A stretch of DNA of 64,000 nt from positions 1 through 64,000 of the forward strand of contig JADFMD010000002.1 in assembly GCA_022564055.1 (NCBI GenBank), given 5' to 3'. Source of the DNA: Gemmatimonadota bacterium. GTDB lineage: Bacteria > Gemmatimonadota > Gemmatimonadetes > Longimicrobiales > Gaopeijiaceae. This document shows positions 36,624 through 44,165 of the stretch, in pieces. A model generated the notes under the pieces. It saw only the letters and a list, made by a program, of their open reading frames with translations, made no database searches and was not told the origin of the DNA. Within the stretch, counting starts at the first letter, position 1. Each line of letters starts with the position of its first letter. A program made the position numbers and the translations under genes.

Positions 36624-38399
36624 GTGTCGAATGAAGAGCGCCTGACCGCCAAGGGGACCATGGGGTTCCTCCGGCGGCTGGGCCCCCGTGTACGGCCGTA
36701 CCGGGCGCCGCTTCTGTTGGCCGGCGTGCTGATGTTCTGCAGCGTCGGAATCGGCTTGGCGTTCCCCTTGATCGTCCGGGAACTCCTCGACGCGGCCTTC
36801 CTGGCTGAAGATGGCGCACTCCTCAACCGCATCGCCCTCGGGTTGCTTTTGCTGTTCGCCGCCTTGGCGGTGATCAACTTTCTTCAAAGTTATTTGACCG
36901 CTTCGGTATCGGAAAAGGTCGTGGCTGATCTGCGGCGGGACATCTTCGGCAGCTTGGTCTGTCAACCGCCCGGATTCTTCGCCAAGCGGAGAGTCGGCGA
37001 ACTCTCCTCCCGACTCGCTTCGGACTCGGGCTTGATCCAAGGCGTTCTCCGCTTCGGTGTACCGGAGATCATTCGCCAGGTCACCTTCTTGATCGGGGCC
37101 TTGGTGTTGGTGACGATCACCCACCCGCGGCTCACGCTGGTCACGCTTACCGCCATTCCGATCGCCGCCTCGGTGGGTTGGTTCTTCGGGCGCCGGGTGA
37201 GGCGTCTGAGCACGCGAATTCAGGATCGCCTGGCCGATGCGGTTGCGAGGGCGGAGCAGGTGTTCACGCAAATCCGCACGGTCCAGAGCTTCACGCGTGA
37301 ACGCTACGAGAACGAGGCCTACTCGAGCGCGATCAACCAGGCGCGTGACGAAGGACTTCGGAGAGCCATGGCACGAGCGAGCCTCACCGGGGCGGTCACC
37401 TTCGCGGCGTTCGGCGCCATAGTCATGGTGCTCTGGGAGGGGGGCCGCCTGGTCTTGGCCGGGGCCCTGACGCCGGGGACCCTCGTCGCATTCCTGCTCT
37501 ATGCCGTTACGATTTCGGGGGCGATCACGTCCCTGGCGGGGTTCTGGGCGAACCTTCAGGAGGCCGCGGGTGCAGCGCGACGCATCTTCGAGATCCTGGA
37601 CCACCCCGTGGCCATCAAATCGCCCATAAACCCCCGGGTATTGCCGACGCCCGTCCGCGGCGAGATACGTTACGAGGGTGTCACGTTCCGGTACGAGCCC
37701 GACCTCCCCAAGGTTCTGGACGGCATCGATCTCGTCCTCGAGGAGGGAGCGACCGTGGCTCTCGTGGGGAGCTCGGGATCTGGCAAGAGCACCCTCGCCT
37801 CGCTGATTCCGCGCTTCTTCGATGTCGAGGAGGGCTCGGTTACGTTCGACGGAATCGATGTCCGAGATCTGTCCCTCGAGGAGTTGCGGAGCCGGGTTGG
37901 GATCGTTCCACAGGAGCCGATGCTCTTCGCGGGGACGGTGCGTGAGAACCTCGTGTACGGCAATCTCAATGCGAGCCAGGCGGAAATCGAAGAAGTTTCA
38001 CGGGCCGCTCACGCCGCCGAGTTCATAGAGACCTTCCCCGATGGATACGATCAGGTCGTCGGGGAGCGGGGTGTCACGCTCAGTGCCGGACAGAGGCAGC
38101 GGATTGCCATCGCCCGCGTGATGCTCGAGCGGCCCAAGCTCCTCATCCTCGACGAGGCGTCGAGCAGCCTCGATTCCGAAAGCGAGGCGCTGGTTCAGGA
38201 CGCGCTGGAGCGCCTCATGCGTGACCGGACCACTCTGGTTATCGCCCATCGCCTCTCGACGGTGATTCGGTCAGACCGGATTCTGGTTCTCGATCAAGGG
38301 AGAATCGTCGACGAGGGCACGCACCGGGACTTGCTGGAACGGAGCGAGGTGTACGATCGGCTCTACCGCCCTCAGACGCACGAGCCAGCCCTCCCGTAA
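36624..38399 (+). CDS. ABC transporter, fused permease/ATPase (MsbA-like exporter)
   Basis: VGSSGSGKSTLASLIPRFFDVEEG, LSAGQRQRIAIARVMLERPKLLILDEASSSLDSESE. Confidence 0.93.
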   Translation: MSNEERLTAKGTMGFLRRLGPRVRPYRAPLLLAGVLMFCSVGIGLAFPLIVRELLDAAFLAEDGALLNRIALGLLLLFAALAVINFLQSYLTASVSEKVVADLRRDIFGSLVCQPPGFFAKRRVGELSSRLASDSGLIQGVLRFGVPEIIRQVTFLIGALVLVTITHPRLTLVTLTAIPIAASVGWFFGRRVRRLSTRIQDRLADAVARAEQVFTQIRTVQSFTRERYENEAYSSAINQARDEGLRRAMARASLTGAVTFAAFGAIVMVLWEGGRLVLAGALTPGTLVAFLLYAVTISGAITSLAGFWANLQEAAGAARRIFEILDHPVAIKSPINPRVLPTPVRGEIRYEGVTFRYEPDLPKVLDGIDLVLEEGATVALVGSSGSGKSTLASLIPRFFDVEEGSVTFDGIDVRDLSLEELRSRVGIVPQEPMLFAGTVRENLVYGNLNASQAEIEEVSRAAHAAEFIETFPDGYDQVVGERGVTLSAGQRQRIAIARVMLERPKLLILDEASSSLDSESEALVQDALERLMRDRTTLVIAHRLSTVIRSDRILVLDQGRIVDEGTHRDLLERSEVYDRLYRPQTHEPALP

Positions 38400-38432
38400 T
38401 GTCGCTGAGCTGGCGCGGGGCCGGTTGCCTCG

Positions 38433-38510
38433 GTGTCCCGCGGGCTTTGGCGTGTCCTGCCGGTTTTAGAGGTGTCCTGCCCGTTTTAGGCGTGTCCTGC
38501 CGTTTCGCGG
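38433..38510 (-). repeat. 4 x about 20-bp tandem repeat spanning the acyl-CoA dehydrogenase stop codon
   Basis: gtgtcccgcgggctttggc / gtgtcctgccggttttagag / gtgtcctgcccgttttaggc / gtgtcctgccgtttcgcgg. Confidence 0.9.
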
Positions 38511-40462
38511 ATGGAGGCCGAGTCTTGATCTCCCGATGACTGGTCGGGAGCGCTCTCTCCCGTACTCTCGTCTTCGGCTCCGCCATCGGTCTGGGGCGGC
38601 GTCCAGTCGACGTTGAGCAGCCCTTCCTCCAGCCACTCGAACGTCCCCTCCATCGCCTCTTGCGCGATGCGGTACGTCACCGTGTCGTTGTTGGCGAAGA
38701 GGTGGTCGAAACGCTCTCGGATACGCGTCCGGGCCTGGCGGCAGAACACATCGGCCAGTTGGTACGGAGACCGGTCGGATGGTTTCTTGTCGACCAGGGA
38801 CTTGGCGTGTACGGCGGTGGCCACCATGACGAAGAGCTCGGCTCCGATCTCGACGATCCTGCCGAGGACCGCCTGTTTTCGCTCCAGGCCGGGGCCGAAG
38901 CGGATCATCGCGTAAAAGATGGAGCGGGCGAGGCGCCCCGAGGTCCGATTCGCGTAGCGCAGGTGCTTGGCTAACGGGCCGAACTCCCGGTAACGGGGCC
39001 ACCGTCCCCATGTGAGCCAGCGGCTCGGATACCACACGGCGTAGTGGAGCCCCGAGCGGACGAGCGCCGCGAGGCGCCGGCCGATGGGGGCGTCGGGATC
39101 GATCAGGTCCCCGGCGACGCTCAGATGGCTATCGACCGCCTCCCGGGCGATGAAGAGCCTCATGATCTCACTGGAACCTTCGAAGATGAGGTTGATTCGC
39201 GAATCCCGGAGGCCCCGCTCCAGTGGGTAGGGATACTCACCACGCTCTCGCAGGGAGTCGGCCCTCTCGTACCCTCGGCCTCCCCGGATCTGAACCGCGT
39301 CGTCGATCAACCTGTAGCTGACCTCGCTGTTCCACATCTTCGCGATGGCCGCCTCGAGACGAATGTCGAAGGTCCCGGCGTCGGCCATGAGGGCCGTGAG
39401 CTCTACCACGCTATCGAGCGCGAAGGTATTGGCTGCCATTTTGCCCAACATTTGAGCTACCGCTCCGTGCTTACCGACCGGTGCTCCCCACTGGAAGCGC
39501 TCCGCGGCCCACTTGCGGCTCACGAGCAGGGCGGCTTTGGCTCCGCCCGCACAGAACGCGGGGATCGAAAGGCGGCCCGTGTTCAGCGTGATCAGAGCGA
39601 GCTTCAGTCCCCTGCCCTCGCCCCAGAGCAGGTTCTCCTTCGGGACCTTCACGTTGTCGAACGTCAGCACGCCATTGGACAGCCCGTTGAGCCCCATGAA
39701 TGTGCACGTCTGTACGACCTCGACACCTTCCCACGCCGTCTCGACGAGAAACGCGGTGATCGGCTTGCGGCTTTTTACGCCCTCCCTCGCGGGCGTGCGA
39801 ACCATGACCACGATGATTCCGGCCCGTGGTCCGTTCGTACACCAGAGCTTCGTGCCGTTCAGGATCCAGTGCTCACCGTCGTCGGACAGCTCGGCGTGTG
39901 TGGAGAGGTTGGCGGGGTCCGAGCCGACATCCTGCTCCGTCAGGGCGAACGCGGAAAGCTCTCCCGCGGCCAAGCGCGGCAAGTATTTCCGCTTCTGCTC
40001 CTCCGTACCGAAATACAAGAGGGGCTGGGGAGCGCCGATCGACTGATGAGCCGAAAGGAACGCCCCGGTGGACGCGCACCGGCTACCCACGATGATCAGG
40101 GCCTTGTTGTACTGATACTGCGAGAGCCCGAGCCCACCATATTCGATCGGGATCTTGATTCCGAACGCGCCGATCTCCGCCAAGCCGTCGAGCACCTCCT
40201 GGGGCACCCACCGGTCCCGGTCGATGGCATCGCCGTCGATATGCTTGCGGGTGAATTCCTCCAACTTTCTCAGGAACGGCTCGGCCCGGGCCTCCACCTC
40301 AGGATCCGGCTCGGGCAGCGGATAGACGAGGGAAAGGTCCAGCTTCCCGTTGTAGATTCCGCGAGCGAAGCTCCGGTTTTTCCACTCGGTTTCACGAGCG
40401 GCTTCTACCACTTGGCGGGCTTCCTGCTCGGTGGCGAGGCTCTGTTTGGTTTCCTGAGACAT
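38486..40462 (-). CDS. Acyl-CoA dehydrogenase family protein
   Basis: GAFGIKIPIEYGGLGLSQYQYNKALIIVGSRC...FALTEQDVGSDPANLSTHAELSDDGEHWILNGTKLWCTNG; ATG 40462. Confidence 0.93.
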   Translation of the reverse strand: MSQETKQSLATEQEARQVVEAARETEWKNRSFARGIYNGKLDLSLVYPLPEPDPEVEARAEPFLRKLEEFTRKHIDGDAIDRDRWVPQEVLDGLAEIGAFGIKIPIEYGGLGLSQYQYNKALIIVGSRCASTGAFLSAHQSIGAPQPLLYFGTEEQKRKYLPRLAAGELSAFALTEQDVGSDPANLSTHAELSDDGEHWILNGTKLWCTNGPRAGIIVVMVRTPAREGVKSRKPITAFLVETAWEGVEVVQTCTFMGLNGLSNGVLTFDNVKVPKENLLWGEGRGLKLALITLNTGRLSIPAFCAGGAKAALLVSRKWAAERFQWGAPVGKHGAVAQMLGKMAANTFALDSVVELTALMADAGTFDIRLEAAIAKMWNSEVSYRLIDDAVQIRGGRGYERADSLRERGEYPYPLERGLRDSRINLIFEGSSEIMRLFIAREAVDSHLSVAGDLIDPDAPIGRRLAALVRSGLHYAVWYPSRWLTWGRWPRYREFGPLAKHLRYANRTSGRLARSIFYAMIRFGPGLERKQAVLGRIVEIGAELFVMVATAVHAKSLVDKKPSDRSPYQLADVFCRQARTRIRERFDHLFANNDTVTYRIAQEAMEGTFEWLEEGLLNVDWTPPQTDGGAEDESTGESAPDQSSGDQDSASIRETAGHA

Positions 40463-40596
40463 CGTGGAACTCCCCGTTTTCGGGTCGGCCGGGAGGCGGC
40501 CTGCGATCTCGCGCATGTCTAAATCTAACGCGGAAAGACCCGAGGTGGATCCTTCAATTTAGTGCCGAAAGACCCGCCGTGGTTTCTTCGCCTGCG

Positions 40597-41838
40597 TCAG
40601 AACCTCGGTTCCGGCTCCTCTTCTGCGGCGCTGGGTGTTCCGGCTCGGATGAACTCGTCGATCTCGTCGGCGCGGGCCTCCGCGTCCGCTTCGCCGATTT
40701 CGATGAGCCGGCCGATGTAATCCGGTTGGAATAACACCATGCTCAGAAAATCCGGACTCTTCGTCTGTCTGGTACCGAGACCGCGGGTGAGGAATCGAAA
40801 CGTCTTGGGAAGCTGAGGCTCGAACTCGTTCGCGAGGCGCCCCAGGTCGACCGAGGGTCGCAAGACCAGCAATTTCAGCGGTCGTAGACCATCTCTCTCT
40901 TCGGGTGGCAGCTTTTTCAGCAGGTGGTTCAGGCGCTCCAAGCGCAGAGCGTCCTGGTCCAAGAGGTCGAGAAATACCGAATTGAGGAGGACACCCAGAA
41001 CCTGAGCGGGAGGGGGGTAGCCCGTGACGTTGGGAAGCTCGGCCTCGGCCGTGGTCCGGTTGTACCGGGTGGAGATCGCCATGATCTTTTCCGCGCCGAG
41101 ATGAATGGCGGGCGAAAGGGGAGCTGAGAGCCGCATGCCGCCGTCTCCGAAGAATTCACCGTCGATTTCGACTGCAGGAAAGAACAGGGGAAGGGCCGAC
41201 GACGCCATGATGTGATCGATGGTCAACACGGCCTGCTGGGAGCGGCGCTGGGGACGTGTCCAGTCGTCGAGATCTTGTCCCTGGATCCACGTCAGCGACT
41301 GCCCCGTCGTGTAGCTCGAGGTACTCAGCGCGACCGCCTTGAGCCTTCCCAGCGCCAGGTTGTATTGAATGCCCGTCAGCTCCCCGTCGACCGCATGGAG
41401 CACCTCGGACAGGTAGTTTCTGAGGGGTGTGGTATCGACCAGACCCCGGACACGGACCGCACCGCCCACTCCTCCGGAAAGGAGCTGGAAGATCCACCGT
41501 AGACCGATCCAGGTCAGAGACGGCGCGTCGACCCGAAACACCTCCTCTACCGTCAGGCGCTCCCAAAGCGAAACCAACTCGCGAACGGCTTGGGCGAAGG
41601 ATCCATGATGGGACGCCAAGTGGGCTGCGTTGATTCCACCCGACGACACGCCAGTGACGATCGGCACGTGCAGATCCGGGAACTGCCCGGCGAGATACCG
41701 TAGAAACCCGACCTGATAGGCCGCTCTCGCGCCCCCACCACCCATCACCAGACCCAGGTCGGCACTCGCACCGGAGGCGATGTCACCCTGCGAGGCGCTT
41801 TCCGCCGGGGAGGTCCGGGTCTCGGGCAGCGTGGTCAT
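40597..41838 (-). CDS. Patatin-like phospholipase family protein
   Basis: LGLVMGGGGARAAYQVGFL...VTGVSSGGINAAHLAS (GXSXG), FFGDGGMRLSAPL. Confidence 0.92.
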   Translation of the reverse strand: MTTLPETRTSPAESASQGDIASGASADLGLVMGGGGARAAYQVGFLRYLAGQFPDLHVPIVTGVSSGGINAAHLASHHGSFAQAVRELVSLWERLTVEEVFRVDAPSLTWIGLRWIFQLLSGGVGGAVRVRGLVDTTPLRNYLSEVLHAVDGELTGIQYNLALGRLKAVALSTSSYTTGQSLTWIQGQDLDDWTRPQRRSQQAVLTIDHIMASSALPLFFPAVEIDGEFFGDGGMRLSAPLSPAIHLGAEKIMAISTRYNRTTAEAELPNVTGYPPPAQVLGVLLNSVFLDLLDQDALRLERLNHLLKKLPPEERDGLRPLKLLVLRPSVDLGRLANEFEPQLPKTFRFLTRGLGTRQTKSPDFLSMVLFQPDYIGRLIEIGEADAEARADEIDEFIRAGTPSAAEEEPEPRF

Positions 41839-41840
41839 TT

Positions 41841-41918
41841 GGCGTCTTCGGACAAGGTCTGGGCCTCAGCAGACAAACTGGGCCTCAGCGGACAATCCAG
41901 GCCCTAACCGACAATGGG
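41841..41918 (-). repeat. 4 x about 19-bp tandem repeat spanning the stop of the upstream membrane-protein gene
   Basis: ggcgtcttcggacaaggtctg / ggcctcagcagacaaactg / ggcctcagcggacaatcca / ggccctaaccgacaatggg. Confidence 0.88.
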
Positions 41919-42305
41919 ACGTCCGATGGCCAGGATTCCAGAGGCGATCAGGCCCAGCGCCACAAGCGCTCCGATACCGTGGGGCAGGTAGGACTTCTGC
42001 TCCTCCGCACGCCGGCGCATAACCGACACCGGAATCTGTGCCGCCGCCGCCGCGAACAGCATCATGAAGAGGTGGCCCATCAGCGCTGGCTGAAACCGTC
42101 CGGAAAATAACAAAGCCAGCCCGAGCAGGATCTGTAGATGTATGGTGCCGACGAAGCTTGTCGCCAGGATTCTCATCGTCCTGTCATAGGTCCGCCGCGC
42201 CGCCCATCCATACGCTGCGTAAAGAACAGTCAGGACACCCCCGAGGAGGATCAGGTAGCGGAGACCCGAGTGTGCGTTCAGCAGGAAATTACTCATCGAT
42301 TTCAC
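41904..42305 (-). CDS. Hypothetical four-TM membrane protein
   Basis: NAHSGLRYLILLGGVLTVLYAAYGW...HLQILLGLALLFSG; GTG start overlaps the TGA of the exonuclease gene. Confidence 0.75.
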   Translation of the reverse strand: MKSMSNFLLNAHSGLRYLILLGGVLTVLYAAYGWAARRTYDRTMRILATSFVGTIHLQILLGLALLFSGRFQPALMGHLFMMLFAAAAAQIPVSVMRRRAEEQKSYLPHGIGALVALGLIASGILAIGRPIVG

Positions 42306-43111
42306 TCATGTTGGTTAAGGCCTTCCTTCGTGAAGGTCGGATTATTGTGGTCGAGCGCCGCACGGACGACTTCCAAGACCTCCTCGCCCATGTCGTCCGC
42401 CCCGAGCATCCACTCGAGGTAACCCGTCTCTTGAGCCGCGACCTCGGCAAGTGGACGCCCTTTGTGTTTTCCTCTCCGGAAAATCAACTCCGCGCCCTCC
42501 TTTTTGAACCACTGTTCGATTGCCGTGCGGATGGGGAGAACCTCGTCACAATAGGCGTGGAGCGCATCCATGTCTCGAGGAAGGTGAGGATAGCGCTCGA
42601 TCTGGGCGGCCAGGACCGCCGCTGTCGTGCGGATGTCGCCGAGAGCGGTGTGCGCCTCCTGATGCTCCCGGTCGAGGTAGAAGCGTGCGGCTGCGGAGAG
42701 ATCCCGCGGCTCCTCACGGTGAAAGATTCCTTGCATGTCGATCACCCTCCGACTCCGGTGGTCGAAGTCGAGGTCGGCTCGCTTGAACTCAGCGATCAAC
42801 ATCGGCAGGTCGAAGCGCCGGATATTGAAACCCCCGAGGTCACAGGGGTCGATCAACTCGAACAGCGATTTGGCGCGAGCAGTGAAGGGTTTTTCGTCCG
42901 TGAGGTCCTCGTCGGAAATCCCGTGGACCGCGGTCGCTTCGGGAGAAATGGGGATGCCCGGTTTGAAGCGCCTGACCCGTTCCATCACGTCGCCCTGCGG
43001 AGAAACTCTCAGGATCGCCATCTCGATGATGCGATCCTGCTCGGTGCTCAGTCCGGTGGTCTCCAGGTCGAAGAAAACGAGCGGCCGGTCGAGCTTGATG
43101 GGCAGGAGCAT
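42302..43111 (-). CDS. 3'-5' exonuclease, DnaQ-like (DEDDh)
   Basis: PLVFFDLETTGLSTEQDRIIEMAI...VHGISDEDL...REHQEAHTALGDIRTTAAVL. Confidence 0.9.
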   Translation of the reverse strand: MLLPIKLDRPLVFFDLETTGLSTEQDRIIEMAILRVSPQGDVMERVRRFKPGIPISPEATAVHGISDEDLTDEKPFTARAKSLFELIDPCDLGGFNIRRFDLPMLIAEFKRADLDFDHRSRRVIDMQGIFHREEPRDLSAAARFYLDREHQEAHTALGDIRTTAAVLAAQIERYPHLPRDMDALHAYCDEVLPIRTAIEQWFKKEGAELIFRRGKHKGRPLAEVAAQETGYLEWMLGADDMGEEVLEVVRAALDHNNPTFTKEGLNQHE

Positions 43112-43155
43112 CAGGACGGGTGCCGTACGGGTTGCATAGCCCTATCATAGCCTTC

Positions 43156-44154
43156 ATGAGCGAATCAAGCAGCATGCAGGCGGTGGTCATGGAGGGCCAA
43201 GGGGACGGTGGAACCCTCTCGCTGAAGGTGGTGCCCAAGCCGACCCCGGGCCCCGGTGAAATCCTGGCACGCGTCTGTACGTCCGGCGTCAACCGTGCGG
43301 ACCTGCTCCAGCGGCGCGGAAAGCACCCCGCACCCGAGGGGTGGCCGAAGGACATCCTCGGGCTGGAATTCTCGGGAGTCGTAGAGGCCTTGGGCGCCGA
43401 TACCGCGCGGTGGAAGGTAGGGGATCGGGTGATGGGGCTTCTCGGCGGAGGTGGATATGCCGAATACGTGACGACGCACGGGTCGAATGTGCTCCCGGTG
43501 CCGGACGGCATAACTGAACATGACGCGGGGGCGATCCCAGAGGTGTTCCTGACCGCCTTCGACGCCGCCGTTCTCCAGATGGAGCTCAGCGACGGAGAGG
43601 TCATGCTGATCCACGCCGTCGGAAGCGGGGTGGGGACCGCGGCACTTCAAATCGGAAGGGCGCTCGGTGCGGTGACGATCGGAACCTCTCGAACGCCCGA
43701 GAAACTGACGGCGGCTTCCGCGCTCGGTTTGGATGATGCCGTCTTGGCGGACGCCGACTGGCCCGAGAAGGTGCTGAGCGTGACCCGTGGGCGAGGGGTC
43801 GATTTGATCCTGGACCTCGTGGGTGGACCCTATATGGAGGGTAACCAGAGGGTAATCGCCCCGCGTGGCCGGCACATCGTCGTGGGTGTGCCCGGTGGGG
43901 CAGCCGCGCAAATCGACCTAGGGGCGATGATGCTGCGTCGGGTGACGCTCAGGGGTACGGTTCTGCGCGCGCGCCCGGTGCAAGAAAAGGCCATTTTGAC
44001 GAGGGCCTTCGAGGACCGCCTTCTTTCCTTCTTCTCGATCGGCGAGCTGAAGCCCGTGATCGACCGGGTGTTTCCGCCAGAGGACGCGGCTGTGGCTCAT
44101 GACGTCATGGCGTCCAATAAGAATTTTGGGAAGCTGCTCATTCGTTGGGAGTGA
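43156..44154 (+). CDS. NAD(P)H-quinone oxidoreductase (zinc-independent MDR family)
   Basis: GVNRADLLQRRGKHPAPEGWPKDILGLEFSGVVE...LIHAVGSGVGTAALQIGRALGA. Confidence 0.92.
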   Translation: MSESSSMQAVVMEGQGDGGTLSLKVVPKPTPGPGEILARVCTSGVNRADLLQRRGKHPAPEGWPKDILGLEFSGVVEALGADTARWKVGDRVMGLLGGGGYAEYVTTHGSNVLPVPDGITEHDAGAIPEVFLTAFDAAVLQMELSDGEVMLIHAVGSGVGTAALQIGRALGAVTIGTSRTPEKLTAASALGLDDAVLADADWPEKVLSVTRGRGVDLILDLVGGPYMEGNQRVIAPRGRHIVVGVPGGAAAQIDLGAMMLRRVTLRGTVLRARPVQEKAILTRAFEDRLLSFFSIGELKPVIDRVFPPEDAAVAHDVMASNKNFGKLLIRWE

Positions 44155-44165
44155 GCTAGCTGGGC

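Noticed and set aside
36528-37604. 358-aa minus-strand ORF opposite the ABC exporter
   Set aside because: Gln/Glu/Arg-rich shadow translation with no recognisable domain; the ABC transporter on the plus strand is unambiguous
38433-38510. Possible CRISPR array
   Set aside because: Units are contiguous and about 20 bp with no unique spacers; no cas genes in the window. The same applies to 41841-41918
39044-40522. 492-aa plus-strand ORF opposite the acyl-CoA dehydrogenase
   Set aside because: Shadow ORF of high-GC codon usage; its translation shows no family motifs while the opposite strand is a clear acyl-CoA dehydrogenase
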